The translations under genes and the position numbers were made by a program. Below are positions 1 through 11,909 of a DNA stretch of 64,000 nt, in pieces. The number at the start of each line of letters is the position of its first letter. Within the stretch, counting starts at the first letter, position 1. Location: positions 16,412,501 through 16,476,500 of the forward strand of contig NC_068970.1 in the NCBI RefSeq assembly GCF_016808095.1. The letters run 5' to 3'. Source of the DNA: Vigna angularis. Its lineage: Eukaryota; Streptophyta; Magnoliopsida; Fabales; Fabaceae. The notes beneath the pieces were generated by a model that was given only the letters and a program-made list of their open reading frames with translations, did not search any database and was not told the origin of the DNA.

Positions 1-677
1 CCTTCTTAGAAGAGGGAAAGAAAAAAAGGGAGTGGTGGCGTCGGTGGAGAAGCAAGCTCCGGCGAGGGCAGCGGTGAATCTGGGCCGCGAGCGGAGAGAG
101 AAGAAGCGTCGCAGCCATCTGGGTCCTGGTGACGTGCGGCGGCGTGGGATCCGTCCGCGGTGGCTGAATCGAGGCGCGGCAAGGATGGATTCGGAGCAGA
201 TCTGGGGCGTACGTGAAAAGCGAGGTCCTCCCTCGCACGCGAGAAGGAGGGGCTGGAGCGGCGTCCGACGATGGTCGTCCGTGGGTGTCGGAGATGAGGG
301 GCTGGAGCGGCGTCCGACGATGGTCGTCCGTGGGTGTCGGAGATGGCATCGATGCCGGTTGGAATGCGGTGGCCATTTTTGGTTGGGAGGCCAGCGAACT
401 GCAGGGAGAAGAAAGAGACTCTGGGTCTCATCCCGTTGGAATGGCGCGGAGAGAAGAGGAGAACCTGAAGCTTTCTGAACCACGTAAGCACGCAAATGAC
501 ACCTCACCAAAGACAACTGCCACATCATCAGTCCACTAACTCCGTTTCTTTCTATTTAACGGAAGGGACTTATTAGAGTCAATTAATTACAAGTAAGGAT
601 CCATTCAACTCACTTTTCTATAAAGGGACTAACTTGAGATTTCCGAACCAAAGTGAAAACAAAATTGGGTATTATGC
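1..677. mobile_element. MULE-like element, left part outside the window
   Basis: Positions 1-480 are strikingly GC-rich against an AT-rich background and carry long open frames on both strands (plus-strand frame 32-478, minus-strand frame 491-6) with low-complexity Arg/Ser/Pro-rich translations that match no family I know. From about 540 the sequence turns into a terminal-repeat-like stretch (GGGACT..TTGAGATTTCCGAACC) resembling the ends of the GC-rich MULE at 18223-19563. A 49-bp segment is repeated twice in tandem (about 251-299 and 300-348). The left end is off the window and the right boundary near 677 is a guess, so no target-site duplication can be tested. I treat the open frames as transposon cargo, not genes. 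Confidence 0.45.
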
Positions 678-1602
678 CTCAAATATACTTGCACTTAGGT
701 TTTGTTTGTATAAATGGAAAGTTGATGATGCCAACAACACAAATTCATTGCTATCACTCATCATCGCATTTTGAAACTTGTGCACCATTCAACCTTTGAC
801 GTTCAAAATCACACCATCTCCACATACCACAAACAGAGCCTAACTCATGCTTACTTTAAAGAGAGAGAGTAGCCAAATTTAAAAAACATGACAAGGAAAA
901 AATAATCTTAATAAGTAGAAAGTTTTAATCTTACTACATATTTTTTTAATACATTAGCCGTCTGAATATTTTACACAGATAATGATTTGAAATTAATTAT
1001 AGTCACAAACAAATTCATGATAAACTCAACCTAATTTCATTTAAACTGTGAACTAAACAGACTGAACTAAAAGTACAATTCAATTTAGATTCTATTGTTT
1101 TTGTCTTGGCCCATCTCATTTTATGTTTTTTTTGTTGTTGTTTAGTTACATCAAATTTATTTTGAGAGTTGTAGTCAAAAGGTTCAAAAGTTGTGACCCG
1201 CAATATTGGGCATGAAGAAAAAGACAGATTAACATTTTATTGAGTTACAAAAACCAGAAATATTGGATTCTTTCTTCAGTTTTTGGTGTTGATGTTATAT
1301 TGAGACTTTAAAATAAATTAATAAATTTAATTTTTTTAAAATATATAATTTTTTTAATACATCGTTGCATTTTTAAAATTTAGTATAGAAATAATATAAA
1401 AAAAACTTAAAAAGAAAAAAAAATTGTATTGAGAACGATGTGACAGAGGAAGCTATGAAATTTTTGTGACAAAGCAAAAGAAAACTACATGTTCATATTC
1501 CAGCTCGCATACACACAACAAATCACCTTAACCTTTGAAATGTCTTTCTTGGTTGGTCTTTTGGTCTTTCTTCCACACAACGTCGTAAACCCGCTTCACT
1601 CC

Positions 1603-1604
<2 letters not shown>
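678..1604. other. AT-rich intergenic, upstream of the kinase gene
   Basis: No coding sequence, RNA gene or clear repeat seen. The last several hundred bases probably hold the promoter of the kinase gene. Confidence 0.5.

Positions 1605-1633
<29 letters not shown>
1605..1633 (+). repeat. (CT)n tract in the kinase promoter or leader
   Basis: A run of CT dinucleotides about 260-290 bp upstream of the kinase start codon. Pyrimidine-rich tracts of this kind are common in plant core promoters and 5' leaders. Confidence 0.7.
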
Positions 1634-1793
1634 TCCCCTACGCGGGTTTGTTTCTCTCGTGAATATCTTAAACTTTCATACCTCTGCTTCTTCTCCATCG
1701 TTCCCATTCAGTATATTTCTTTCACTTCACGGAACCTAACTTTTATTTCCCTTTTCATCTCTCTTCGTTCCTTATCACAATTCACCGCCTCAA

Positions 1794-1800
1794 TATATAA
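1794..1800 (+). promoter_or_regulatory. Possible TATA box of the kinase gene
   Basis: TATATAA lies 95 bp upstream of the ATG at 1895. A start site about 30 bp downstream would leave a leader of roughly 65-70 nt. This is inferred from position and motif only. Confidence 0.35.
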
Positions 1801-1883
1801 TCAAGGTCCCATTTTTTCATCTGGGCCATCACCTTAATTCTCTCTTCCTCTTCTTCTCATCATTTTTCCTTCTCTTTGATTTG

Positions 1884-1898
1884 ATGGTGAGAAGATGA
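1884..1898 (+). promoter_or_regulatory. Minimal upstream ORF overlapping the kinase start
   Basis: ATG GTG AGA AGA TGA encodes MVRR. Its stop codon TGA (1896-1898) overlaps the kinase ATG (1895-1897) in an ATGA arrangement. The sequence shows the overlap directly; any effect on translation is inference. Confidence 0.6.
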
Positions 1899-4040
1899 AG
1901 TGTTTCTTCTTCAAAGACAAGTGTAAATCCGCCCCCGAATTGCATAAGAAGAAAAACCCCGCCGTGAACCGCGCCGCGAACTCCACCGGCTCCCTATCGT
2001 CGCCCAAGAGCGTGAAGGACTTGTACAGAGAGAAAGAGCACAGCTTCAGAGTTTTCAATTTTCAGGAGCTCAGAGATGCCACCCAAGGTTTCAATAGGAC
2101 GCTCAAGCTTGGAGAAGGGGGGTTCGGGAGTGTGTATAAAGGATCCATCAGACCCTCCGATGGCCAGGGTGATCCATTTCCAGTAGCTATCAAAAGGCTC
2201 AACACGCGTGGCTTCCAGGTATACATGCTTCTTTTTCCTTCCTCAATTTCTCTTATTCTTTTGCTTTTCGTCAAAGATTACTCGATTCCGTGATCATTAT
2301 TACTCCCTTTTTATTGCAGTAGTTAACTTTTACTGTTTGACCGCTGTCAACTTTATTTTTTTGATCGTGGGTCATAGTTTTAATCGTCTGTCATACTGTG
2401 ATCTCATGAAGGAAATATTTTATGCTTTGGGATCCAAAACTCATACTGCACAATTCTTTGCAGCTCTGTCCAGTTAGTACAAGAATATTTTCTATATAAA
2501 AAAAAATAGTTATGAGATATTTGCAACTCTGCATTGTTGTCTGGTTGGTGTCGTAGAAAGTCGGATAATTATTTCTGCTTATGACATAAATGATCCAGAA
2601 GCACAAAAATTCTTTTCTTTTTATTACTGTTTGCCACTGAATTATCAAAATATGTGCTTTCTACATTGCTAATGTACCTTCATTCTTATGGTTGTAATTT
2701 TTTTGTTACCAAGGGTCATAAAGAATGGCTTGCTGAAGTTCAATTTCTTGGCATTGTTAATCACCCAAATTTGGTTAAGCTTTTGGGATACTGCTCCATG
2801 GACGGAGAAAGAGGAATCCAACGGCTGCTGGTGTACGAGTTCATGCCCAACGGGAGCTTGGAGGATCACCTCTTCAATAAAAGTTTACCACCTCTCCCTT
2901 GGAAAACAAGATTGGAGATTATGCTTGGTGCCGCCCAAGGATTAGCTTATCTCCATGAAGGACTGGAAATTCAGGTACTTCAAAAGTCTCGTACTTTCCA
3001 AGAGTTGAGACGATATAGTTGTCATTTCATTCGACTTTGTTGCATGCCGTAGCATTTTCCAATATAAACTTTGATTGTATATCTGAATTCCTGTCTTGGG
3101 AGGTAATCTTTTCATTTTTTTTTGTCGAGAAGGTGATCTACAGAGACTTCAAATCTTCAAATGTTCTATTGGATGCGGATTTCCATCCAAAGCTCTCAGA
3201 TTTTGGTCTTGCTAGAGAAGGACCACAAGGCGATCAGACTCATGTATCCACTGCGGTAAGTTCACTGCAGACAGTTAATGCCTCTTTCATAAGGCACCAC
3301 ATTATGGGCACTTTACATCCATACACTCATTATCCACACAACTGCTAAAGCTGACTTTGTGATTTAACCTTAGCCAACCCCTTAAGATGTGATTTTAGCA
3401 AAATTGCTATGTTCCTACCAAAGGTTTTAAATTTGTAATGGCAGTCACAATTTGTTATGTCATTGACACCTTCAAAAGGAATAATGTTGTAGTCGAAATT
3501 GCCGTCGCGCACACCGTACCTTGTCCTGTCTATTTCATTACAACAACAAAAGTTATGAACTCATGACCAATGATTTGTCCTTATGTTTTTGTATTCTTTG
3601 GTTATTAGGTGGTTGGGACACAGGGGTATGCTGCACCAGAGTACATTGAAACGGGTCATCTGAAAGTTCAGAGCGACATGTGGAGTTTTGGTGTAGTGCT
3701 GTATGAGATCCTCACAGGAAGAAGATCATTGGAAAGAAACCGTCCCACTGCAGAACAAAAGCTTCTAGATTGGGTGAAACAGTATCCTGCTGACACCAGC
3801 AGGTTCGTGGTGATAATGGATCCTCGTCTCAGGAACCAGTATTCTCCCCAAGCAGCTCGCAAAATAGCCAAGTTGGCTGATAGCTGCTTAAAGAAGAATC
3901 CAGAAGATAGACCATCCATGAGTCAGATAGTGGAAGCCTTGAAGCAAGCCTTGCAACATTCTGAAATTCCAAACTCTTCTCAAGACATTGCTGAATCCTC
4001 CTCATCCCGGTCTAAACTGGTCAGAAAAAGTAAACAGTGA
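1895..4040 (+). CDS. Receptor-like cytoplasmic kinase, subfamily VII (PBL19/PBL38/PCRK-like)
   Basis: A cytoplasmic Ser/Thr protein kinase of the family that relays signals from immune receptors; the VII-4 branch acts in pattern-triggered MAPK signalling (family knowledge). Four exons, 1895-2218, 2714-2974, 3133-3255 and 3609-4040, are all phase 0 and give 379 residues. Visible motifs: glycine loop [12 protein letters not shown] (about 72-83), ATP lysine K100 in VAIK, alpha-C glutamate about E116, catalytic loop [10 protein letters not shown] with D200, SDFG with D218, and activation segment [10 protein letters not shown]. It is an RD kinase with the YRD variant usual in this subfamily. The N-terminus MKCFFFKDK lacks Gly2, so no N-myristoylation is expected, unlike MGC-type PBS1 relatives. 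A short uORF overlaps the start codon. The family call is firm; the exact orthologue is not. Confidence 0.93.
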
Positions 4041-5337
4041 GTTTTGTTTTTTTGGTAGGATCAAGAACTTGTGGGAAACTCGGTACTTTAACCATCTCTT
4101 CTTATTTACCATCATCCACTTGTTCTCGTCAATTGGAAGTCAATTTTTGGTATTTTTCGTTACTGGTTCGTTTGGCCCAGTTCAAACAAAACCAAGTCCT
4201 TTCTTCCTTTTGTAAGCTATTAGCTATAAATACACTTTTTTTTAGGTGAGATTGTAGAAAATTTTCAATTAATAAAATCATTCTTTACTTCACAAAGAAA
4301 AATCTACACAAGGAATAACAGGACTAAATGAAATTGATTTGTGTAGCCAAGTCAAATTAGAAAATAAAATATTTTAACATTAATATATATTTTATCGTAA
4401 ACATAAGACAGAAAATGTCTTGTAAGCTCAAATGATAATATTTAAAAGACTGACAGTATTTTTTTTATATTTTTTCTGTTTTATGTCCACTTTTAATTTC
4501 ATGAAGAAAACTAAGAAAATGGCAGAAATACGCGGTGTAGAGATGAAAATGTGATTGGATGATAAATCCACTTTTGAAAACAGGTGTAACTGGTGTTGGC
4601 TTTTTGGCAACTAGTGAGGATTTTCATTGTCTAACTAAACCCTTCTAACTTTATGAACAGAAAATTAGAGAGCCTTTAATCAATTAAGTGATGTCGCCAT
4701 CCATTTGAATATATTAATATTTTTATTCGTGTTATTCTGAGTTTGATTAGGGATCCGTGGACATGAATGAAATAAATTAATGGTTTCTTACCGAAAGAAG
4801 GCACACTCAATAAATTAAATTTTATTGAAGGGGCATACCGACTTTGACTTGAATGGTTAGAATATCAGATTATATTATTATGTATATGGTTGGTTAGTTC
4901 TTAGAAAAGTTGTAGGGAAATTTCGCTTGAAACATTGAGCAAGTCTACAAAGAAACTATCCTGTTTGGTAAAAAGTAGAATAATAAAAGTTAATCTTTTC
5001 TTTTTTAAATTGAATAAAACTTTTACAAATTGTTTTCTGGTGATCTAAATCTATGGTAGAATACGATGATTCAGACGTCATTCAGATGGCAGCATTGTTG
5101 TCAAGTGCACTGCAGATGTTTGTAGTAATGTGAACGCGGAAGGGGGGGGGGTGAGTTGATGGGAAGATGACAGATAGAAATTATTAATGCAGATGTAGGA
5201 CCATGCCTCTCTCCTTACACTTTTCCCATTTCCTGAAATTCTTTATAAAAGCTTCTCCGTAATTACCATTTATCAGTCTAAGTTTAAAAATCTTCAACAT
5301 CCCTTTACTTTTGTAATAAAGCGTTTTTGTCTGGAGC
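4041..5337. other. Intergenic, 3' of the kinase gene
   Basis: AT-rich. It probably begins with the kinase 3' UTR (an AATAAA-type signal near 4270). No gene seen. A G9 run sits near 5143-5151. Confidence 0.5.
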
Positions 5338-6303
5338 TAACGATACTTTGACATTTAGAATGTGATAAATTTTTTACATCGTCACGTGTCACTTTTTGGG
5401 TCGTCCACTTATAAAATGAATAAAAAATAATAAATGACGTGAATTATGAATTGAGATGGGTATGAAAGATGTGTTTTACTTTTACATTTCAAAATCGCAT
5501 TCAGAATTTGAGATTGAAAATCCTAGAGCGTTAGTCGAAGGACATTCCGCCACCACACCGCCGATTGGAAGGCTGTACCGCTCAATCCCTGGAGTTCGAG
5601 TGTCTTTTCATCCTTTATTGGAAACGCGCCACTGTATATCGATCAACGAAGCAGATTTCAGTGTTGTTCCACCGCTAATCCACCGTTTATTGAGGGAAGA
5701 ATTCAAAACCACCAATGTCGCAACGATCGCGAGTCTAGTAGAAGGTTAGATACTCTCTTTTGCTATGTTTGGGCTATTAGGATTCCGTGACCACAGAAGA
5801 ATGGAATTTAATGTGTGGTGGAACCCTAATCGTCCAAACATAGCAAAAGAGAGTATTTAACCTTCTACTGGACTCGCGGTCATCGTAGCGTTAGCAGTTT
5901 TGAATTCTACCCTTAATAAACGGTGAAACAACGTCAGAATCTGCTTCATTGATCGATAAACGGCGGCGCGCCCTTCCGATAAAGGGTGACACTCGAACTC
6001 CAGGGATTAAGCGGTTCAACGTTCCAATCGGCGGTATGACGGCGGAATGTCATCCTGTTAACTTTTGGCAAGTGACAGTGGAAACTCCGTCGAGCTCTTC
6101 TCGCTCACGTGGAGAGCTTCTCTCTCTAAGGTTTTCAATCCCAAATTCTGAATGCAATTTTAAAATGCAAAAGTGAAATGCGTTTTTCAGACCTATCTCA
6201 ATTCATAATCCATGTCATTTATTATTTTTTATTCATTTTACAGGTAGACCACCCTGAAGGTCAGAAGTGACTTTGTCACATTCTGGATGTCAAAATATCA
6301 TTA
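5338..6303. mobile_element. Foldback (long inverted repeat) element, about 966 bp
   Basis: The left arm (5338 to about 5790) and right arm (about 5805 to 6303) are inverted copies down to a loop of about 15-30 bp. The outer ends pair as TAACGATACTTTGACAT with ATGTCAAAATATCATTA. The inner ends pair around GATACTCTCTTTTGCTATG. The right arm carries about 60 bp absent from the left. The open frames in the arms (5456-5749 and 5949-6176) belong to the palindrome and match no known protein. I could not fix a target-site duplication, so the superfamily is open. Long-TIR MITE or foldback class fits best. Confidence 0.8.
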
Positions 6304-7248
6304 CCTTAGTGATTTTGTAGATAAATTATACCAAAACCTCTTCTTCACTTGACTTTTTAGTATTGTGATCTTACCATTCCCTTTCCACTTCCACTAACTC
6401 GTATCCGTCCAATTTTATCATAGTTTGCTTCATTCGGTGTCAAAACTTGCACAATTTCAACCCAACCAACTTATAGCTCTTCACTCCACCATAATGCAAC
6501 AACTTTAGTTTTACCTCTTTATTTCTGTCTATTATTTTAAAATATACTTAAGTCTATTATGAAATGAAGATACATAAAAGCCCATTGAATAGTGTTTAGT
6601 TAGTGGCTGTTAGTTTCGTAACACTACGAAAATCATGTTTATGAAAACAAATTTTGTTTGGGAAACTTTTCTTTTTCTTGAAAAACACAATTTTTTGTCT
6701 ATGAATCATGTCCAGGGAAAAAATATATTCAAAATTAGTTTGGTCATAAATTAGTTTGATATTTCTATATTATAGAGTAATTGATATTTTATTTTCTATA
6801 TAGATAATTGCCTATCTGAACTAATTTTATTTTTAAATTAGCTGTACAATTATTATTTTTTCGTGGCATTGTGATTTGGATAATATAAAAGGATGAGAAG
6901 AGGAGAAAAACGTGTTAAATTGTTTAGAATGGTTTGAAGGAAAGGATGACGAGTTTAATAAAAATCACATTGATAAAATGAAAAAGCTTTGTCAAAAAAT
7001 GTTTTTTTTTTTTTGTGGAAAAGTAGATTATTGGCGTTAGTCAAATGGAAAAATAGGTTACTTTACAAAATATGTTTGAATGCTCAAGTTTGTCTTTAGT
7101 CTCATGGTCAGTTCTTACCCGTATTAGAAAGTTAGGTTTTCTAGTTTGGCATAATGGTTTCCTTTAATATTTCTACATCACGAGGGTCCTATTTTATATT
7201 TATCTTATTATATGTTGAAGGCATGTGTTCTGTAATACTTAATAGATA
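6304..7248. other. Intergenic, nothing recognised
   Basis: AT-rich sequence with short homopolymer runs. No gene, RNA or complete repeat seen. Confidence 0.5.

Positions 7249-7317
<69 letters not shown>
7249..7317. repeat. (AT)n microsatellite
   Basis: Almost pure AT dinucleotide repeat ending a few bases before the target-site duplication of the solo LTR. Confidence 0.95.
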
Positions 7318-7321
<4 letters not shown>

Positions 7322-7324
7322 TAA

Positions 7325-7329
7325 CATGA
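7325..7329 (+). other. Left target-site duplication CATGA of the solo LTR
   Basis: CATGA immediately precedes the TG of the LTR. The same five bases follow its terminal CA at 10036-10040. Confidence 0.85.
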
Positions 7330-10035
7330 TGTGAGACCCTAGAAAAACCAGTACTGCAAATCCTTGTCGCATCACCATTAATACACGCCACATCACTGTT
7401 CAGGGAAATTAAAAACGCACTTTGCACTGCATGCACTAGCGCCGTGTGTCGCGTAGAAGCTTAGGAAGTGAGAAGTGGGAGTGCAGGTGTCGGCTGAGGG
7501 AAATGTTCGTCTGTTTGACGTGGATTGAACAAAATTGAGTTTTTGAAAATCTCTCCCACTCACCTGCACGCATTCTTCTTCTTCCCTAGAACTCAACTAT
7601 TCATTTTCTTCACCTTCTCTCTAGAAACCTTCACCTTCTCTCTACTGTAACTCATCACCTTCTTCTCCGATCACGTTTCAGAACCGTAAGAACGTTCCTG
7701 GCACCGTGAGCTTCAATCCGAACCGAACAGATCCTAGTTCTGTAACCGGTAAGTCACTCGACTCTGGACGTTGATCTGAACGTTTGTTCTGTAGTACATG
7801 CAAACTAAGATTCAGTTGCATGCATGGGTTATAGGTCTGAGTCGTTTCGGATTTCTGGTGCTTTAGATTAAGTGAAAGTTGTTGAGCGAAACCTGAGGGT
7901 AGAACGCTGTTAGAGGTCGAACAAAACCTTGCATTTCGGGAGTACACTGCTATCTAGGTAAGGGAAGCTTATTAAATTTAATTCGTATGTTGTCTTGTAC
8001 TGTATGAACCTTACGTGTGTCGCATGAAGTATGAACTGTGTTATTTGATTGTTGGTATCTGATCATAAGTATGAGGGGTATATTGGTTGAATATGCATGA
8101 TTGAACGTCGCTGTACTGAATGAATATGATATATGTTGGTTGAAATGTATGATATGGGTGATACGTGTGAATATGAAATATACATGCTTAGAAGCAGTGA
8201 ACATAAATGAAACTTGAATATCAACTTCCTTATGATAACGTATGTCCGACATTAAACGGTTCTCGACCGTTTGATGTTCCAGTAAACTTCTTTGAATTGG
8301 AATACTTTCATTTGGGAAGGATTCTGGTCGAGCATGAGCTATGTAGGTCTTTTACTTAGAGCTCATAATGAGCAGTGTCGATCTTACACATAGTAATCGT
8401 ATTGGGCAGTGCTCGGTCTTACACCAAGCGCTCTTACTCTTTTCTGGAAAAATCTTTGTTAATACAGATCATCCATCTGTGTCGACCGACAGTGTCGAGT
8501 ACCTTTGTTAATACAGATCATCCATCTGTGTCGACCGACAGTGTCGAGCACCCTTCTTAATATAGGTCATCCATCTGTGTTGATCGACAGTGTCGAGCAC
8601 CCTTGAGAATACAGATCATTCATCTGTGTCGACCGACAGTGTCGAGCACCCTTCTTAATATAGGTCATCCATCTGTGTTGACCGACAGTGTCGAGCACCC
8701 TTGAGAATACAGATCATTCATCTGTGTCGACCGACAGTGTCGAGCACCCTTCTTAATATAGGTCATCCATCTGTGTCGACCGACAGTGTCGAGTACTCTT
8801 GAGAATACAGATCATTCATCTGTGTCGACCGACAGTGTCGAGTACCCTTGTTAATACAGATCATTCAATTGTGCAGACCGACTGTGTCGAGCAACCTTCG
8901 TAATACAGGTTGTCCATCTGTGTCGAGCACCCTTCTTGATGTAGGTCGTCCATCCGGGTCGACCGACCTTGTCGAGCCACCTTGTAAAATAGGTCGTCCA
9001 TTTATCTTGAAGCCGGTATTACTTTATTTTGGAATGGGGCAAGTTCTTCGGTCTCATTCCTCACATTCGTTCTCGTTATAAAGAGGTCGTGATTTTATGT
9101 ACTTGGACAGAACGACAAAAATGAAAATAAAAGTGAAAGATTATAAATGATGAACATTATATGAGGTGAACTACGGTTGTGAATTTTGGACGAGCGTTCC
9201 AGGGAGGAACGACTCATGGTTGAATATGGAATTTTGTAAAGTATGACTGTGGGCATGCTAATGCTGGCTTGGTCCATCCTGATATTCCGTGACACTCGTC
9301 TTCACGTAGAGGAGAGTAGTTCATGTGTGGGAATGGCAGGAGGTCCTTAGTCCATAAGTTAACATGGGCGACGTAAGAAACGGACTAACCTCGAGTGGCA
9401 GCTGTCGAGTGTAATACAGTTACTACATCACTCGGGTGCAAGGACGCCTGTAGCTACACAGATTCATACAGTCCGGACGGTCAGTCTAGTATCAGGAATT
9501 GATTTGAGTTAAAGGATTGACTTAATTATATGTTGTGAAATATTTGATATGTTTGATGTATTATGTAATGAATGATTTTCCTTGAATTAAATTCAATAAG
9601 CTTACCCTGTGTTATCTTTTTTGCGTTGTCGATCGTCTCTGTACATCCGTCCTGTCTATGCAATGATCATCCGTGTGGATGTGAGCAGATGGTGAGGCGT
9701 TGCTCGAGGAAACACTAGAAGAGGAAAATTTGGAGGAAGCAACCCTTGTAGATGTGGAAGTGAAGGTCGAACAGTAGACGTTCGGTTAGCTGTTTAGATT
9801 AGATGTTTCATTGTACTGATTTTGGATCGACCTTTATATTATTTGGTCGATCGGTATGTATCTGTACATTGTAACCGTTGGTCGGGTACGTTTACGTCGA
9901 GCGTGTTTTTCTTATTTAACTTCTTGTAAGGCCGCGCAGCCTAAACCCTTGCTTTCGTTTGTTTAAGACTGATTTGTTTATCATTATATGTAATTAATTC
10001 TACTATATGGTGTTACTGTATTTTGGGATGTTACA
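7330..10035 (+). mobile_element. Solo LTR of a Ty3/gypsy-like retrotransposon (2706 bp)
   Basis: The element starts TGTGAGACCC, ends GGGATGTTACA and is flanked by the perfect 5-bp duplication CATGA (7325-7329 and 10036-10040). There is no primer-binding site, gag-pol sequence or second LTR, so it is a solo LTR left by unequal recombination. The TGTGA..CCC / GGG..TTACA ends and large size resemble Tekay/Del chromovirus LTRs (family knowledge, moderate). The inside contains the 49-bp tandem array at 8461-9000. Small open frames within it are not genes. A related LTR in opposite orientation appears near 54028. Confidence 0.88.
8461..9000 (+). repeat. 49-bp tandem repeat array inside the solo LTR
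   Basis: Units begin with AATACAGATC or AATATAGGTC at 8461, 8510, 8559, 8608, 8657, 8706, 8755, 8804 and 8853, exactly 49 bp apart, then decay to about 9000. Each unit contains TGTGTCGACCGACAGTGTCG. From 8510 to about 8803 the units alternate between a CAGATCATT..CTT form and a TAGGTCATCC..GAG form, giving a 98-bp higher-order period. Confidence 0.92.
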
Positions 10036-10040
10036 CATGA

Positions 10041-11900
10041 CATAAAAAATGTTTATTTGAATAAGATTTATGTAAAGTTTTTCTTAGGTAAAAATTTCAT
10101 TTAACTAGTGTATTCAAATATGTGACATGTCCAACCTTTGTTTCTAAATTCTTATTTATTTTTATCATTTTATTTCATGAGTTTTCTACTTCTTTAACGT
10201 TGTATTTAATAATTTTTTCAACCTTTAATGTCTTATCTTTTATTACTTGACCTTTTAATTTATTGGTCAATGACAAACAAAACATTTTTTTTCTAAAACA
10301 TTGGGTCGATGTTAGGCTAGTCAATTTGAGTCTATCACCACATGATCCTTTAACCTTTAGTTTTTTAGAAAGTAAGATTAAAGAAATGTATGACTAACTT
10401 ATCATGATAGGTTTTGGGCCTATCATCATACGACCCCTTAGCCTTAGCATCATAGAGTGTAAGACTATACAATTTTTAATTATTGACTCAAGTGATATAT
10501 CTCTTATTATAAGCCCAAACAATTTTAGGTTTTCAAAATAACTTACTAGGATACATGACGACCTTAGTATCACATTTTATAATTTATAATGTTCAATAAT
10601 ATGAAATGTAAAAATGTTCTTACCTATGGCTCAATGTTCTTTCAAGGATGGATTTGACGTTGTTCTTGACCAAGTAGAATTCTAATATAGATCTTTTAGA
10701 TCCTTTAAAAAAAGTTGTTGACCATATTATAAATTGTTAGTTTTGGGTGATGTTCTGTTCTTCTTGTTTTTTTTTGTTAGAACAAAATTCATGTATTTCC
10801 AATGTTGAATTGTTTTTTGAAAAACTTTATGTGTATCATCTTTGTTACCTAATGCAAATTGCAATAATGTTGCTTATTATCTCGATTTATATTTTAAAAT
10901 GGTTTGGAGCATAACTTGTGATCTTCTTGGACAATGTCAATAACTATCCTCTAGATGAGGGGACGATTCAGTGTATGATCAACTAAATTATTGAAAGATA
11001 TGATCTCTTCAACCTTTGGTTCCAAAGCCTTCTTTATCTTCATGCCTCTTGAGTTTTCTCTCATTTTAACCTTCTCTTTAATCCTCTTTTTAGCCTTTAA
11101 CGTGTCATTTTTACTACTTGACCTTTTAATTCCTTCAATAACCACTACTACAATAATAATAATAAAAAAATTCTTCCAAAAACATCCAATTGGTACCAGG
11201 TCCATCATTTTGTACCTATCATTATGGTTTTATTAGCTATGGTAACATTGAGTTAAAAATGTTATAAATTAAAATAAATTTTAAATTTAGAGAAATTAAA
11301 ATAGTATTAAAAGTGTTTTAGAAATAAAATAAAATATATAAAATTTCGGGAAATGGAAAATCATATTTAAGCTCAAAGACTTTCCATCCCTACGCGCCAC
11401 TTATGCTCACAGTTAATCTCGATTGGGTATTGCGGTCGTTGTTAATACTTAAAATCTTTTTTTTATTCATTTATTTTATTCAAACCATATATTTTTTTTC
11501 TTAAGTACTGTTAGTTATACAAGCAAACAAAGTTATATAATTTGTTTTAATGATAAAATTAATTAATTAATATTATTTAATTTTAATCAATACATATATG
11601 TAAGAAACTCCGTTTGAAATGACTTAATAAAATCCTACGCAACTTCAAAAATCTTAAGACGGAATTTGAGTAGATAAACCAGTTTTTATGCTAAGCTATA
11701 AACTATTTTTGATTGGCTTTTCTTCTTATAGTCAAATATAAAATATTATACTTAAATAATATTAATATTAATTAGTAATGAATAAATAAAATATTAATAA
11801 CTAATAAAATTATTATTGTTATTTATTTAAATTTTTCAATAAAAAATCTCTTTCAGACTTTCCTTCTTACATGTTATCATGTTCTCAAGTAAAATTATAA
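10041..11900. other. Intergenic with degenerate duplicated segments
   Basis: No gene seen. Stretches near 10190-10265 and 11069-11135 are diverged copies (shared TACTTGACCTTTTAATT). Two further related stretches lie near 10330 and 10425 (CTATCACCACATGATCC versus CTATCATCATACGACC). They look like old transposon remnants of unknown class. Confidence 0.45.
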
Positions 11901-11909
11901 TATTTTTGA

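Noticed and set aside
6..491. 161-residue minus-strand open frame in GC-rich DNA
   Set aside because: Low-complexity Ser/Pro/Arg translation with equally open frames on the other strand; it lies in MULE-like sequence, so the length follows from GC content.
5456..5749. 97-residue frame and its partner at 5949-6176
   Set aside because: Both are arms of the foldback palindrome; no protein family seen.
7239..7436. Frame rich in Ile-Tyr repeats (also at 16415-16771 and 31577-31835)
   Set aside because: Translation of TA microsatellites.
8461..9000. Possible CRISPR-like array
   Set aside because: Units are contiguous 49-bp tandem repeats without unique spacers, in a plant LTR.
8375..9081. Small frames in the 49-bp array
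   Set aside because: Products of the LTR repeat; no coding evidence.
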